Program-made: the position numbers and the translations under genes
Shown: piece after piece, positions 25,279 to 35,688 of the stretch
Layout: each line of letters starts with the position of its first letter
How positions within the stretch are numbered: the first letter of the stretch is position 1
The notes under the pieces: model-generated
What the model was told of the DNA's origin: nothing
Databases searched by the model: none
Seen by the model: only the letters and a program-made list of their open reading frames with translations
NCBI RefSeq assembly: GCF_020529025.1
Contig: NZ_JACNMM010000012.1
Span: 78,859 to 142,858, forward strand
From: Oceaniglobus trochenteri
GTDB lineage: Bacteria; Pseudomonadota; Alphaproteobacteria; Rhodobacterales; Rhodobacteraceae
Reading direction: 5' to 3'
Length of the DNA stretch: 64,000 bases

Positions 25279-26055
25279 ATGCAATACCAGACCATCCGCC
25301 TTTCCATTCGCGACAACATCGCCGTGCTGACCCTGCGCCGCCCCGAGGTGATGAACGCCCTCAACACCCAGATGCGGGCCGAGATCCTGCACGCGGTCAA
25401 GGCCGCCGAAAAGGACGCGCGGGTGCTGGTGATGACGGGGCAGGGGAAGGCCTTCTGTTCGGGCCAGGACCTGGGCGATGGGGCGAATGCGGCAAACATG
25501 GACCTGGAACGCACCCTGCGCGACGAATACGTGCCGATGCTGAAGGCGATCTTCGACTGCACCATTCCCACCATCGCCGCCGTCAACGGACCGGCGGCGG
25601 GTGCGGGCGCGAACCTGGCCCTGGCCTGTGACGTGGTCATCGCCACGGAAAGTGCCGTGTTCCTTCAGGCCTTTACCCGGATCGGGCTTATCCCCGATGC
25701 CGGCGGCACCTACTGGTTGCCCCGCCAGATGGGGGCGGCCAAGGCCATGGGTGCTGCGCTGTTTGCCGAACCGATCACCGCGCGCCAGGCCTCGGACTGG
25801 GGCATGATCTGGGAGGCGGTGCCCGACGCCGATTTCACCGCCCACTGGCAGGCGCGGGCCGGAAAGCTGGCCCAGGGGCCGACCCTTGCCTATGGCCACG
25901 TCAAGAAGGCGATCCGCGAAACCTATGACAACACGCTGGACGAACAGCTTGCGGTCGAGGCCAAGTTGCAGGGCGATTGCGGTCAATCCTTCGACTTCAA
26001 GGAAGGCGTTCTGGCCTTTCTTGAAAAGCGCCCGGCCCGTTACGAAGGACGCTGA
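25279..26055 (+). CDS. paaG: PaaG-like enoyl-CoA hydratase/isomerase
   Basis: This 258-aa crotonase-family protein resembles PaaG, which isomerises ring-epoxyphenylacetyl-CoA to an oxepin. Family features include AFCSGQDLGDG near residue 63, the oxyanion-hole segment [20 protein letters not shown] near residues 103-122, GLIPDAGGTYWLPR with its catalytic Asp, and ASDWGMIWEAV. E. coli PaaG has equivalent WGMIW and GLIPDCGGTW motifs. It is likely monocistronic, with an operator palindrome upstream and a terminator downstream. A generic enoyl-CoA hydratase is the alternative. Confidence 0.75.
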   Translation: MQYQTIRLSIRDNIAVLTLRRPEVMNALNTQMRAEILHAVKAAEKDARVLVMTGQGKAFCSGQDLGDGANAANMDLERTLRDEYVPMLKAIFDCTIPTIAAVNGPAAGAGANLALACDVVIATESAVFLQAFTRIGLIPDAGGTYWLPRQMGAAKAMGAALFAEPITARQASDWGMIWEAVPDADFTAHWQARAGKLAQGPTLAYGHVKKAIRETYDNTLDEQLAVEAKLQGDCGQSFDFKEGVLAFLEKRPARYEGR

Positions 26056-26060
26056 ACGCA

Positions 26061-26087
26061 AGACGCCCCGCGCAAGGCGGGGCGTCT
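26061..26087. terminator. Bidirectional hairpin between paaG-like and gltA
   Basis: A 10-bp stem (agacgccccg/cggggcgtct) lies 5 bp past one stop and 46 bp from the convergent gltA stop. It lacks a long U-run. Confidence 0.6.
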
Positions 26088-26132
26088 GAAATCGTTGGTA
26101 TATGGCGGGGTGTCCTGCACCCCGCGCCGCGC

Positions 26133-27428
26133 TCAGCGGTTTTCGACATCCACGTAGTCGCGATAGGTGCTGCCCTGGTAAAGCTGCCGGGGGCGCCCGA
26201 TCTTGAGCTGCGGATCGCTGATCTGTTCCTTCCACTGGGAAATCCAGCCGACCGTGCGCGCCAGTGCGAAGATCGGCGTGAACATCGAGGTAGGAAAGCC
26301 CATGGCGTCAAGGATGATGCCCGAATAGAAATCCACGTTGGGATAGAGCTTCTTTTCCTTGAAATAGGGGTCTTCCAGAGCGAGCCGCTCAAGCTCTTTC
26401 GCGACCTGCAGGGTCGGATTGTTCTCGATCCCCAGAAGCTCAAGCACCTCATCGGCGGATTGCTTCATCACCTTGGCGCGCGGATCGAAGTTCTTGTAGA
26501 CGCGGTGGCCAAAGCCCATCAGGCGGAACGGATCGTTCTTGTCCTTGGCGCGTTCGATGAATTCGGGAATGCGGTCGGGCGTGCCGATTTCCCGCAGCAT
26601 TTCCAGGCAGGCCTGGTTGGCGCCACCGTGGGCCGGGCCCCAGAGACAGGCGATACCGGCGGCGATGCAGGCAAAGGGATTGGCCCCCGAGGAGGACGCC
26701 AGGCGCACGGTCGAGGTGCTGGCGTTCTGTTCGTGATCGGCATGCAGGGTGAAGATCCGGTCCATCGCGCGGCTCAGGATCGGGTTTACCTGGTATTCCT
26801 CGGCCGGCACGCTGAAACACATGCGCAGGAAGTTCGACGCATAGTCAAGATCGTTGCGCGGATAGACGAAGGGCTGACCGATGCTGTATTTATAGGCCAT
26901 CGCGGCAATCGTCGGCATCTTGGCGATCAGGCGGATCGAGGCGACCTCGCGCTGCCAGGGATCGGCGATATCGGTGCTGTCGTGATAGAAGGCAGACATC
27001 GCGCCGACCACGCCCACCATGGTGGCCATCGGATGCGCATCGCGGCGGAAGCCACGGAAGAAATTGTGCATCTGTTCATGGATCATCGTGTGGTTGGTCA
27101 CGCGATCCTCGAAATCCTCGATCTGATCGGCGGTGGGCAGTTCACCGTAGAGCAGCAGGTAGCACACTTCGAGGAAGTGCGATTTCTCGGCCAGCTGGTC
27201 GATGGGATAGCCGCGGTGCAGCAGCACGCCTTCGTCACCGTCGATATAGGTGATTTCGCTGTCGCAGGCCGCGGTCGAGGTGAAACCGGGGTCGTAGGTA
27301 AAGACATTGGCCTGGGCATAGAGCTTGCGAATGTCGATCACATCGGGCCCGGCAGAGGGCGAGAGGATTGGCAATTCATAGGTCTGCCCATCAATGGTCA
27401 GGCTGGCGGATTTCTTTGCGTCGGCCAT
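26133..27428 (-). CDS. gltA: Citrate synthase
   Basis: GltA condenses acetyl-CoA and oxaloacetate to citrate. The 431-aa type II (NADH-sensitive) enzyme has the catalytic motifs [10 protein letters not shown] and [15 protein letters not shown], then [15 protein letters not shown] and the Asp-containing [16 protein letters not shown] start at ATG 27428 ([10 protein letters not shown]), not at the longer frame. It lies 89 bp downstream of gltX on the same strand, and the two TCA/translation genes could share a transcript. Confidence 0.96.
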   Translation of the reverse strand: MADAKKSASLTIDGQTYELPILSPSAGPDVIDIRKLYAQANVFTYDPGFTSTAACDSEITYIDGDEGVLLHRGYPIDQLAEKSHFLEVCYLLLYGELPTADQIEDFEDRVTNHTMIHEQMHNFFRGFRRDAHPMATMVGVVGAMSAFYHDSTDIADPWQREVASIRLIAKMPTIAAMAYKYSIGQPFVYPRNDLDYASNFLRMCFSVPAEEYQVNPILSRAMDRIFTLHADHEQNASTSTVRLASSSGANPFACIAAGIACLWGPAHGGANQACLEMLREIGTPDRIPEFIERAKDKNDPFRLMGFGHRVYKNFDPRAKVMKQSADEVLELLGIENNPTLQVAKELERLALEDPYFKEKKLYPNVDFYSGIILDAMGFPTSMFTPIFALARTVGWISQWKEQISDPQLKIGRPRQLYQGSTYRDYVDVENR

Positions 27429-27517
27429 TGCGGTTCCTTCCTGATCGGATGACCGCGCGCTGCGGCGTGGTCTGTTGTTTCCTGGGGCCGTTCCCGGGGC
27501 GGGATCAGCCAAATCGC

Positions 27518-28927
27518 TCAGACATCGCCAAGACGGGCGAGCGTTTCGTCGCGCCCGAGCGTCAGCATCATGTCAAACACACTGGGGGTCGCGGTGCGAC
27601 CGGCAAGCGCGGCCCGAAGCGGCCCCGCAAGCTTGCCCAGCCCGACACCGTTCGCCTCGGCGACAGTGGCTGCCACAGCCTCCAAACTGTCTCGGGACCA
27701 GCTAGCATTTTGCAGGTGCGGCGTCAATTGCGCCAGCATACCACGGGATACCGGATCAAGCGCCTTGGCGGCTTTCTCGTCCGGCACAATCGGGCGTGAC
27801 GTCAGGCAGAAGTGTGCCTTTTCAATAAGTTCCGGATAAGACTTCGCGCGTTCCTTCAGGTGGGGCATGGCCGCGCCAAGGGCGGTCAACTGGCTGTCGC
27901 TCAAGGGGGAAAGCCCTGCTGCCGCGAGGTAATCGACTATTCCTGTGACCAGTGCAGCATCTTCCATCACCGCGATGTGCTGCCCGCTCAGATGGGCCAG
28001 CTTCTTGAAATCAAGCCGCGCCGGCGCCTTGCCGATTCCGTCCAGCCCGAACCACTCTTTCGCCTCGGCATCAGAGAAGAATTCGTCATCCCCATGCGAC
28101 CAGCCCAGCCGCGCCAGATAGTTGCGCATGGCGGTGTCGGGGTATCCCAGGGCCTGATATTCATGCACCCCGAGGGCGCCGTGACGTTTGCTCAGCTTCT
28201 TGCCGTCCTCTCCGTGAATCAGCGGGATATGTGCCCAGACGGGCACATCCCACCCCATGGCGCGATAGACCAGCATCTGGCGCGCGGCATTGTTCAGGTG
28301 ATCGTCGCCCCGGATCACATGGGTCACGCCCATGTCGTGATCGTCGACGACAACCGCCAGCATGTAGGTCGGCGTACCATCCGAGCGTAAACAAATCATG
28401 TCGTCCAGCTGATCATTGCGGATGGTCACATCGCCCTGGACCTGATCGGCGATCACGGTGGTGCCTTCTAGCGGCGCCTTGACCCGGATGGCGAAGGGCG
28501 CATCGGGGTGGTCGGCCTCGGAAACGTCGCGCCAGGGCGAACGGAACAGGGTCGATCGCCCCTCGGCGCGGGCCTCTTCGCGGAAGGTGGCAATTTCTTC
28601 CTGCGTCGAGAAGCACTTGTAGGCCGTGCCACTCTCCAGCATCTGGCGCGCCACCTCGGCGTGACGGGGCGCATTGGCCGATTGGCTGACGGCCTCGCCG
28701 TCCCAGTCCAGACCCATCCAGCGCAGGCCCGTCAGGATCGCCTCGGTCGCTTCGGGGGTCGACCGCGCGATGTCGGTATCTTCGATGCGCAACAGGAATT
28801 TCCCGCCACGCCCGCGGGCGAAAAGCCAGTTGAACAGGGCGGTACGGGCGCCACCGATGTGCAGGAACCCCGTGGGCGACGGGGCAAAGCGGGTGACGAC
28901 AGGGGCCTCGGTCGCGGGCTTGGACAT
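27518..28927 (-). CDS. gltX: Glutamyl-tRNA synthetase
   Basis: GltX charges tRNA-Glu. This 469-aa class I synthetase has the HIGH-like [21 protein letters not shown] near residue 20 and the KMSKS-like KKLSKRHGA near residue 240. I start at ATG 28927 (MSKPATEAP); a start eight codons earlier is possible. Alphaproteobacteria often encode two GltX enzymes, one of which may charge tRNA-Gln, and I cannot tell which this is. It is divergent from comEC with a short intergenic gap. Confidence 0.94.
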   Translation of the reverse strand: MSKPATEAPVVTRFAPSPTGFLHIGGARTALFNWLFARGRGGKFLLRIEDTDIARSTPEATEAILTGLRWMGLDWDGEAVSQSANAPRHAEVARQMLESGTAYKCFSTQEEIATFREEARAEGRSTLFRSPWRDVSEADHPDAPFAIRVKAPLEGTTVIADQVQGDVTIRNDQLDDMICLRSDGTPTYMLAVVVDDHDMGVTHVIRGDDHLNNAARQMLVYRAMGWDVPVWAHIPLIHGEDGKKLSKRHGALGVHEYQALGYPDTAMRNYLARLGWSHGDDEFFSDAEAKEWFGLDGIGKAPARLDFKKLAHLSGQHIAVMEDAALVTGIVDYLAAAGLSPLSDSQLTALGAAMPHLKERAKSYPELIEKAHFCLTSRPIVPDEKAAKALDPVSRGMLAQLTPHLQNASWSRDSLEAVAATVAEANGVGLGKLAGPLRAALAGRTATPSVFDMMLTLGRDETLARLGDV

Positions 28928-29003
28928 GCGCGTTAACTTTCTGGAAACCAAACGGGAGATAGCATCGCAGCGGGTTTAGACAATCGCGGAAAGGGAAACA
29001 AGG

Positions 29004-31055
29004 GTGGCACCCTTCGGGCCACTGGGGCCGGCCTGGGACGGAATGATCGACAGGCAGCGTGGCGCGCTGTTTCCCTGGGTTCCGGTGTGCATGGCCATCG
29101 GCATCGGTATCTATTTCGTCCTGCCGCGCGACCCTGCGCCGCTTGCCTGGGGTGCCTTGGTGGCTGGCGCACTGGGCTTTGGGTATCTTGCCCTGCGCCA
29201 TGGCATGATGGCCCGGCCCGGTGCGTTGGCGCTGCTGCTGGTGCTTTGCGGTCTGCTCCTTGCGGGCGCGCGGGCGCAGATGGTGGCGCAACCGGTGCTT
29301 GGTTTCCGCTATTACGGGCCGGTCGAGGGGCGCATCCTGCATATCGACCGGTCGGCCAGCGAAAGGCTGCGCCTGACGCTTGGCCAGGTGGTTCTGGCCG
29401 ACATGCGCCCCGAAAGGATGCCCTGGCGTGTCCGCGTGTCGCTTCAGGCTGACATTCCCGGCACCCTGCCGGAGGTGGGCAAGCATGTGGCACTGACGGC
29501 GCACCTGGCCCCCCCCGGCGGACCGGTCGAACCCGGGGGCTTCGACTTTCAGAGAATGGCGTGGTTTCAGGGGCTTGGCGCCGTTGGTTACAGCAGAACG
29601 CCGCTGATCGCGCTGGCCCCGGCACCCACGGCGTTCAGCGTCGCGCGCTGGCGCGCGGCCATCTCGGACGAGGTGCGCCGCACCCTCCCGGGCGAGGCGG
29701 GGGCCTTTGCCGCCGCCGTCACCACCGGTGACCGTTCGGCCATGTCGCAAGAGGCGCTGAGCGCGCTGCGCCAGTCCAACCTTGCCCATCTTCTTGCTAT
29801 CTCGGGGCTGCACATGGGGCTTCTGACCACGTTCGTCTTCGCCGTCCTGCGGATCACCATGGTCCTGGTGCCGGGAGTGGCCCTTGGCTGGCCGGTCAAG
29901 AAGATCGCGGCGGTGGGGGCGCTTCTGGCGGGCGCCGTCTATCTGGCGCTTTCGGGGGGGAATGTCGCCACGCAGCGGGCCTTCGTCATGGTCGCGGTGA
30001 TGCTGGTGGCGGTCCTGTTGGAGCGGCGGGCGCTGACCCTTCGCGCGGTAGCCGTGGCCGCGATCATCGTGTTGTTGCTGCGCCCCGAAAGCCTGACCGA
30101 ACCGGGTTTTCAGATGTCATTCGCGGCCACCATTGCCCTTGTCGCGGTGTTCCGCGCTCTGCGCGACCTGGACATCGACCGCCTGCCAAGGTGGACGCGC
30201 CCGGTGGTGGCGACGGTGGTTTCCTCGGCCGTGGCGGGGGCGGCGACCGCGCCGGTCGCTGCGGTGCATTTCAACATGGTAGCGCATTACGGGCTTTTGG
30301 CGAACCTGGTTTCGGTCCCGCTCATGGGGTTGGTGGTGATGCCGGGCGCCGTGCTGGCGGCTTGCCTTGCGCCCTTCGGCCGGCATGGTCTGGGCCTTGC
30401 AATGATGGAGCCTGCCATCCGCTGGATCATGGCCGTGGCCCACTGGACCGCATCGCAGAACGGAGCCGTGGGTCGGGTCATCGAGCCGGGCCAGTTCGTC
30501 TTGCCGCTGTTTGCGTTGGGAATGCTTTGGGTCGCCCTGTGGCGGGGGGGATGGCGTTGGGCCGGTGTGTTGCCAGTCGCGGCAGCCTTCGGGCTCTGGG
30601 CCCTTGCCGAACGTCCGGCGCTTCTGGTTTCGGACAGTGGCGGCCTGATCGGGGTGATGACCGAGGGGGGCCGCGTTCTGAACAAGCCGCGCGGCGAGGG
30701 CTTCGTGGCGCTCAGCTGGTTGGAGAACGACGGCGATCTTCCCGATCAGGGTACTGCGGCCGCACGCCCGGGCCTGGAGCGGGAAGGCGAGATTGTCACC
30801 TTCGATCTGGCCGGTCAGCCGGTGGCGCATCTGTCGGGGCGTGGTGCCCGTGACAGGGTTGGCCAGGCCTGCGCCCTAGCGCCGCTGGTCATCCTGGCGG
30901 CCGATGCCGACGGCTCGCCGCCGCCCGGCTGCACCCTTTATGACCGCAAGGCGTTGCGCGAAACCGGGGCGCTTGGCCTTTATCCTTCGCCCGATGGCCT
31001 GCGCATTCTTGGCGCGCGGGCAGCAGCGGGTGATCGGCTGTGGAACCGTCCGTAG
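29004..31055 (+). CDS. comEC: ComEC/Rec2 family DNA uptake protein
   Basis: ComEC forms the inner-membrane channel for single-stranded DNA in natural transformation. In Rhodobacter-type bacteria it is also needed to take up GTA DNA. The 683-aa protein has an N-terminal DUF4131-like domain and the competence domain with LLAISGLHMGLL near residue 265, over about ten membrane segments. The C-terminal metallo-beta-lactamase nuclease domain is absent; the last 180 residues are short and divergent. The start is GTG 29004; an ATG at 29043 is an alternative. It ends 6 bp from the convergent lexA stop. Confidence 0.85.
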   Translation: MAPFGPLGPAWDGMIDRQRGALFPWVPVCMAIGIGIYFVLPRDPAPLAWGALVAGALGFGYLALRHGMMARPGALALLLVLCGLLLAGARAQMVAQPVLGFRYYGPVEGRILHIDRSASERLRLTLGQVVLADMRPERMPWRVRVSLQADIPGTLPEVGKHVALTAHLAPPGGPVEPGGFDFQRMAWFQGLGAVGYSRTPLIALAPAPTAFSVARWRAAISDEVRRTLPGEAGAFAAAVTTGDRSAMSQEALSALRQSNLAHLLAISGLHMGLLTTFVFAVLRITMVLVPGVALGWPVKKIAAVGALLAGAVYLALSGGNVATQRAFVMVAVMLVAVLLERRALTLRAVAVAAIIVLLLRPESLTEPGFQMSFAATIALVAVFRALRDLDIDRLPRWTRPVVATVVSSAVAGAATAPVAAVHFNMVAHYGLLANLVSVPLMGLVVMPGAVLAACLAPFGRHGLGLAMMEPAIRWIMAVAHWTASQNGAVGRVIEPGQFVLPLFALGMLWVALWRGGWRWAGVLPVAAAFGLWALAERPALLVSDSGGLIGVMTEGGRVLNKPRGEGFVALSWLENDGDLPDQGTAAARPGLEREGEIVTFDLAGQPVAHLSGRGARDRVGQACALAPLVILAADADGSPPPGCTLYDRKALRETGALGLYPSPDGLRILGARAAAGDRLWNRP

Positions 31056-31061
31056 GATTGG

Positions 31062-31745
31062 TCAGTAGGTGCGGATCAACCCGACAAGGCGCCCCTGCAC
31101 CTTGACCTGATCATCGCGGAACACCCGGGTTTCATAGGCGGGGTTCGCCGCCTCAAGCGCGATGGAACTGCCATTGCGGCGGAACCGTTTGAGCGTCGCT
31201 TCCTGACCCTCGACAAGGGCGACGACGATGTCGCCGTTGTCGGCGGTCTGGCCTTCGCGGATCACCACGACATCGCCATCGTTGATCCCGGCGTCGATCA
31301 TCGAATCGCCTTTGACCTCAAGGGCATAGTGGTTCGCCTTGGCCGTCAGCATCGAACCGGGCACCGCCACGCGGTGGGATTCGTGCTGCAATGCCTCGAT
31401 CGGGACACCGGCGGCGATCTGGCCCATGACAGGCAGATCCACGGCAGCGGCCGACACTGCCATCGCCTTGGCCGGGGGATCGGTGCGGTCGCCTTCGATG
31501 ACGCGCGGGCTGAACCCCGGCGCTTCCATGGCCTCGGGCAGCTTCACGATCTCAAGCGCGCGGGCACGATGGGCCAGGCGGCGGATGAATCCCCGTTCCT
31601 CAAGCGCGGTGATCAGGCGGTGGATGCCGGACTTGGAGCGCAGATCCAGCGCCTCTTTCATCTCGTCGAACGAAGGGGGGACGCCGTCACGCTGCACCCG
31701 CTTGTTGATGAAATCCAGCAATTCCAACTGCTTGCGTGTCAGCAT
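31062..31745 (-). CDS. lexA: SOS repressor LexA
   Basis: This 227-aa repressor has an N-terminal winged helix ([29 protein letters not shown]), the Ala112-Gly113 self-cleavage site, and the Ser148/Lys186 catalytic dyad ([15 protein letters not shown]). I start at ATG 31745 (MLTRKQ), the usual LexA beginning; an ATG eight codons upstream is possible. A perfect LexA box lies 55 bp upstream, between a TTGACA -35 and TAGAAC -10, so the gene is self-repressed. It lies downstream of moeA on the same strand but has its own promoter. Confidence 0.97.
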   Translation of the reverse strand: MLTRKQLELLDFINKRVQRDGVPPSFDEMKEALDLRSKSGIHRLITALEERGFIRRLAHRARALEIVKLPEAMEAPGFSPRVIEGDRTDPPAKAMAVSAAAVDLPVMGQIAAGVPIEALQHESHRVAVPGSMLTAKANHYALEVKGDSMIDAGINDGDVVVIREGQTADNGDIVVALVEGQEATLKRFRRNGSSIALEAANPAYETRVFRDDQVKVQGRLVGLIRTY

Positions 31746-31799
31746 CCTGCCCATCCCTGCCTGTTGCATTCCCGCCGCGACATGCGGCGTTCACCTCGT

Positions 31800-31814
31800 G
31801 TTCTACAAGCGTTC
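31800..31814. promoter_or_regulatory. LexA operator GTTC-N7-GTTC
   Basis: A perfect match to the alphaproteobacterial SOS box, GTTC-TACAAGC-GTTC. It lies between the lexA -35 (TTGACA, 31823-31828) and -10 (TAGAAC, 31800-31805), spaced 17 bp apart. Binding would block polymerase, giving autoregulation. Confidence 0.85.
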
Positions 31815-31831
31815 CCGCTTTGTGTCAACGG

Positions 31832-33004
31832 TCAGAGGGGCAGGTAGGTGACGCTTTCGCCCACCGAGCGTGCCGGATCGTCGACCGGGCGCAGGATCAG
31901 GGCGTCGGCGTTGGCCAGCGCCCCGGTCAGGGCGCTGTCCTGCCGCTCGGCCGCGTGAAGCTGGCCATCCCTGAGGGTGGCGCGCATGTAGTGTTCGCGC
32001 GTCCCATTGGCGGTGAGGGGTGTCGCCAGCGGCGCGTGCAGTCGCGGCGCCGGAGCCTTGCCAAGGCCCAGAAGCGCGCGCAGCGCCGGGCGCAGGAAGA
32101 CATGGCCGCAGACCATTGAAGATACAGGGTTTCCCGGCAGCCCGATCATCGGCACGCCGTCCAGCCGACCCGCCATCAGCGGCTTTCCGGGGCGCATGGC
32201 GATCTTGTAGAAGGCGCGCTTCATCCCCAGATCGCCCGCCACCTTGCCCACCAGATCATGATCGCCCACCGAGGCACCGCCAATGGTGACGATCAGATCC
32301 GCCCCCGCGGCCATGGCAAAGGCGGTGCGCAGCGCGCTTTCGGTGTCGCGGGCAATGGGCAGGATGCGGGCAATGCCCCCCTCGCGCTCCACCATCGCGG
32401 CCAGTCCGAAGGTGTTCGAGGCGACAATCTGGTCGTCGCGCGGCGTTTCGCCGGGCATCACCAGCTCATCGCCGGTGGCGATCAGCGCGACGATAGGCTT
32501 GCGGGTGGCGCGGGGCGTGGCGCAGTTCATCGCCGCCATCAGGACAAGATCGGAGGGGCCAAGCCCGCGGCGCGGGAACCATTCATCGCCGCGCGCGAAA
32601 TCGGTGCCGGCGGCGCGGATATAGGCAGCGGAATCAAGGGTGTCGCGCAGGGTGATCATGTCGCCGTCGCGGCTCACATCCTCCTGGATCACGACGCGAT
32701 TGGCCCCCTCGGGCACTGCCGCGCCGGTGAAGATGCGCATCGCCTCGCCGGGGCCGATCGCGAGATCACAGGCGCGCCCGGCGGCGGATTCCCCGATCAC
32801 GCGGAAACGCGCACCGGGGCGCACCTCGTCATCGCGCAGCGCGTAGCCGTCCATGGCCGAGGCGGCAAAGGGCGGCTGATCGCGCAGGGCGCGCACCGGG
32901 TCGGCCAGGACCCGTCCAGCAGCTTGCCGCAAAGGCACCGTTTCCGAAGGCAGGGGGGTGAGCAGGTCGAAGATCTGTGCCAGGGCCTGATCGACGGTGA
33001 TCAT
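31832..33004 (-). CDS. moeA: Molybdopterin molybdotransferase MoeA
   Basis: MoeA inserts molybdate into adenylated molybdopterin. The 390-aa protein has the family motif [19 protein letters not shown] near residue 45, the MoCF_biosynth signature [15 protein letters not shown] near residue 240, and [24 protein letters not shown] near residue 290. The start overlaps the moaC stop by 4 bp. Together with moaC it supplies the molybdenum cofactor, and the gene between trpC and lexA is conserved in Rhodobacterales. Confidence 0.95.
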   Translation of the reverse strand: MITVDQALAQIFDLLTPLPSETVPLRQAAGRVLADPVRALRDQPPFAASAMDGYALRDDEVRPGARFRVIGESAAGRACDLAIGPGEAMRIFTGAAVPEGANRVVIQEDVSRDGDMITLRDTLDSAAYIRAAGTDFARGDEWFPRRGLGPSDLVLMAAMNCATPRATRKPIVALIATGDELVMPGETPRDDQIVASNTFGLAAMVEREGGIARILPIARDTESALRTAFAMAAGADLIVTIGGASVGDHDLVGKVAGDLGMKRAFYKIAMRPGKPLMAGRLDGVPMIGLPGNPVSSMVCGHVFLRPALRALLGLGKAPAPRLHAPLATPLTANGTREHYMRATLRDGQLHAAERQDSALTGALANADALILRPVDDPARSVGESVTYLPL

Positions 33005-33474
33005 GGCGCCTGGAAGCGGCCGGATTTGCCGCCATCCTTCAGGGTCACGCGGATTTCGCCGATCACCATGGTCTTCTCGACCGCCTTCAGCATGTCGTAG
33101 ACCGTGAGGCAGGCGGTGGAAACGGCGGTCAGGGCCTCCATCTCGACGCCGGTCTGGCCGGTGGTCTTGACGCTGGCGGTGACGCGCACGCCGGGCAGAT
33201 CCGGGTCAGGCTCAAGCTCCAGGCTGACCGAGGTGACGGGCAGCGGATGGCAGAGCGGAATGAGATCGGCCGTCTTCTTGGCGCCCATGATCCCGGCCAG
33301 GCGGGCCACGCCCAGCACATCGCCCTTCTTCGCCCGCCCTTCGGTGATCAGGGCAAGAGTGTCGGGCTGCATCCGCACATGCCCCGTGGCCGTGGCTATA
33401 CGGGCCGTGGTCGCCTTTTGCGAAACGTCCACCATATGGGCATTGCCCGCGCCGTCGAAATGGGTAAGCGGCAT
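33001..33474 (-). CDS. moaC: Cyclic pyranopterin monophosphate synthase MoaC
   Basis: MoaC makes cPMP, the first molybdopterin intermediate, from the MoaA product. The 157-aa protein has [18 protein letters not shown] near residue 75, [23 protein letters not shown] near residue 112, and a C-terminal KDGGKSG. I use ATG 33474, whose A is shared with the trpC stop (TGATG); a GTG one codon upstream is also possible. It is coupled to moeA by an ATGA overlap. Confidence 0.94.
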   Translation of the reverse strand: MPLTHFDGAGNAHMVDVSQKATTARIATATGHVRMQPDTLALITEGRAKKGDVLGVARLAGIMGAKKTADLIPLCHPLPVTSVSLELEPDPDLPGVRVTASVKTTGQTGVEMEALTAVSTACLTVYDMLKAVEKTMVIGEIRVTLKDGGKSGRFQAP

Positions 33475-34277
33475 CACGGATGCCCGCTGAGCGGATTGGC
33501 CAGGATCGCACGCGTGGCCGCGGTCACATCGTCCTGACGCATGAGCGATTCACCGATCAGGAAGCAGCGCGCGCCGTAGCGGGCCAGATCGGCCAGATCG
33601 TCAGAGGTGGAAAGGCCGGATTCGGCCACCAGCGTGCGCCCGGGTTCCACCAGTTTCGACAGCCGGCGGGTGGTGTCCAGCGTCACGTCGAAGGTCTTGA
33701 GGTTGCGGTTGTTGATGCCCATGAGCGGCGATTTCAACGCCCCCGCGCGCTCAAGCTCGTCTTCGTCGTGCACTTCGATCAGAACGTCCATGCCCCAGTC
33801 GGTGGCGGCGGATTCAAGCTCCTGCGCCTGGGAATCGCTGACGCTGGCCATGATGATCAGGATGCAGTCGGCCCCCAGCGCCCGGGCCTCGGCCACCTGA
33901 TAGGTGTCGTACATGAAATCCTTGCGCAGGGCGGGCAGGGCGGTGGCATTGCGCGCGGCGGTCAGGAAGGCGTCTTCGCCCTGGAACGAGGGCGCATCGG
34001 TCAGAACCGACAGGCAGGTGGCGCCCCCGGCCTCGTAGGCGCGGGCCAGGGCGGGCGGATCGAAATCGGCGCGGATCAAGCCCTTGGAGGGGCTGGCCTT
34101 CTTCACCTCGGCGATGAGGCCATAGCCTTCGCGGGCGGCATCGGTCAGCGCCCGGGCAAATCCACGGGGCGCATCGGCGGCGCGGGCGGCGGATTCGACC
34201 TCGGGGAGGGGGCGGGCGGCCTTGCGGGTGGCGATCTCTTCAAGCTTGTAGGCCTTGATACGGTCGAGCACTGTCAT
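33474..34277 (-). CDS. trpC: Indole-3-glycerol phosphate synthase
   Basis: TrpC closes the indole ring in tryptophan synthesis. The 267-aa TIM barrel has the family motifs [17 protein letters not shown] near residue 52, [12 protein letters not shown] near residue 116, [12 protein letters not shown] near residue 185 and VAESGLST near residue 216. It is the first gene of trpC-moaC-moeA, and all junctions overlap. No trpD or trpF is adjacent in the window. Confidence 0.95.
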   Translation of the reverse strand: MTVLDRIKAYKLEEIATRKAARPLPEVESAARAADAPRGFARALTDAAREGYGLIAEVKKASPSKGLIRADFDPPALARAYEAGGATCLSVLTDAPSFQGEDAFLTAARNATALPALRKDFMYDTYQVAEARALGADCILIIMASVSDSQAQELESAATDWGMDVLIEVHDEDELERAGALKSPLMGINNRNLKTFDVTLDTTRRLSKLVEPGRTLVAESGLSTSDDLADLARYGARCFLIGESLMRQDDVTAATRAILANPLSGHP

Positions 34278-34301
34278 CGGGCGTTCTTTCCTTGCGGCGT
34301 T

Positions 34302-34362
34302 GCATGGGGGGCCTTGCCCCCCGGCCTTCGGCCTCCCCCCAGGATACTTTCAGACCAAAGAT
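34302..34362 (-). repeat. 3'-end-associated repeat, copy 3
   Basis: Begins a few bases past the tyrS stop. On the minus strand it reads CCATCTTTGGTCTGAAAGTA, then TCCTGGGGGGAGGCCGAAGG and a GGGGGGCAAGGCCCCCC hairpin. Copies downstream of purL and the DUF1127 gene share the first part. The GC hairpin gives it a terminator-like form. Confidence 0.65.
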
Positions 34363-34365
34363 GGG

Positions 34366-35619
34366 TCAGTCGGTCAGGGTGACGAGGGCGTGGCGTTTCT
34401 TTCCGGCGCTGAGCTTGACCGGGCTGGCGAGGGCCGCGGCATCGAGCATCAGCCCCGCGTCGGTGAGGGGGGCATCGTCGATGCGCGCGCCGTTCTCGGC
34501 GATCAGGCGCTTGGCCTCCTTGCCGGTCTTGGCAAGACCTGCGCGCACGATCAACTGGACGACCGAGATGCCGCCTTCGATCTCCTGGGCGGTGAGGGCG
34601 AGGGTGGGCAGGTCATCGCCCACGCCGCCCCTTTCGAAAACCTCGCGCGCTGTCGCCTCGGCGGTGGCGGCGGCATCGGCGCCGTGGCACAGGGTGGTGA
34701 CGGCATTGGCCAGGATGATCTTGGCCTCGTTGATCTCGGAGCCTTCCAGCGCGCCGAGCCGTTCGCATTCCTCGACCGGCAGTTCGGTGAAGAGCTTGGC
34801 AAAGCGGCCCACGTCGGCGTCGGTGGTGTTGCGCCAGAACTGCCAGAATTCGTAGGGCGACAGCATGTCGGCGTTCAGCCAGATCGCCCCGCCCTGGGAT
34901 TTGCCCATCTTGCGCCCGTCGCTGGTGGTGAGCAGCGGCGAGGTGAGCCCGAAGATCTGGTGGTCGAGCACCCGGCGCGTCAGGTCGATCCCGTTGACGA
35001 TGTTGCCCCACTGGTCCGACCCGCCCATCTGCAGCGTGCAGCCGTAGCGGCGGTTCAGTTCCAGGAAGTCATAGGCCTGGAGGATCATGTAGTTGAATTC
35101 GAGGAAGGACAGCGATTGTTCGCGGTCGAGCCGGGATTTCACCGATTCAAAGGCGAGCATCCGGTTGACCGAAAAATGCCGCCCGATATCGCGCAGGAAA
35201 TCGAGGTAGTTCAGCCCATCGAGCCATTCGGCGTTGTTCAGCATCAGCGCGTCCGTCGGCCCGTCGCCGTAGGTCAGGTATTTCGCGAAGACCTGTTTCA
35301 TGCCGTCGATGTTGGTATCGATCTGTTCGGGCGTCAGCAGGGGGCGTTCGTCGGCGCGGAAGCTGGGATCGCCCACCTTGGTCGTGCCACCGCCCATGAG
35401 GGTGATGGGCTTGTGCCCCGTCTTCTGCAGCCAGCGCAGCATCATGATGTTCAGCAGATGCCCCACATGCAGCGATTTCGCCGTCGCGTCGTAGCCGATA
35501 TAGGCGGGCAGGCCGGGCTTCAGCATGGCTTCGTCCAGCGCCTGATAATCTGTGCAGTCGGCCAGGAAACCGCGCGACATCATCACGTGCAGGAAATCGG
35601 ATTTCGGGTGGTAGGTCAT
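34366..35619 (-). CDS. tyrS: Tyrosyl-tRNA synthetase
   Basis: TyrS charges tRNA-Tyr. This 417-aa class I synthetase has the HIGH-like [16 protein letters not shown] near residue 46, the [13 protein letters not shown] motif near residue 192, and the KMSKS-like [14 protein letters not shown] near residue 232. The C-terminal S4-like domain ([21 protein letters not shown]) is present. I start at ATG 35619 (MTYHPKSDF). It is divergent from a degenerate anmK homologue, the usual tyrS-anmK pairing in this group. A dispersed repeat follows the stop. Confidence 0.95.
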   Translation of the reverse strand: MTYHPKSDFLHVMMSRGFLADCTDYQALDEAMLKPGLPAYIGYDATAKSLHVGHLLNIMMLRWLQKTGHKPITLMGGGTTKVGDPSFRADERPLLTPEQIDTNIDGMKQVFAKYLTYGDGPTDALMLNNAEWLDGLNYLDFLRDIGRHFSVNRMLAFESVKSRLDREQSLSFLEFNYMILQAYDFLELNRRYGCTLQMGGSDQWGNIVNGIDLTRRVLDHQIFGLTSPLLTTSDGRKMGKSQGGAIWLNADMLSPYEFWQFWRNTTDADVGRFAKLFTELPVEECERLGALEGSEINEAKIILANAVTTLCHGADAAATAEATAREVFERGGVGDDLPTLALTAQEIEGGISVVQLIVRAGLAKTGKEAKRLIAENGARIDDAPLTDAGLMLDAAALASPVKLSAGKKRHALVTLTD

Positions 35620-35688
35620 CGGGGTATCGTCCATCTTGGCGCTTGCGGGCCAATCCATATCGGGTCCGGCGGCGAAGGGAAAGCCAAG

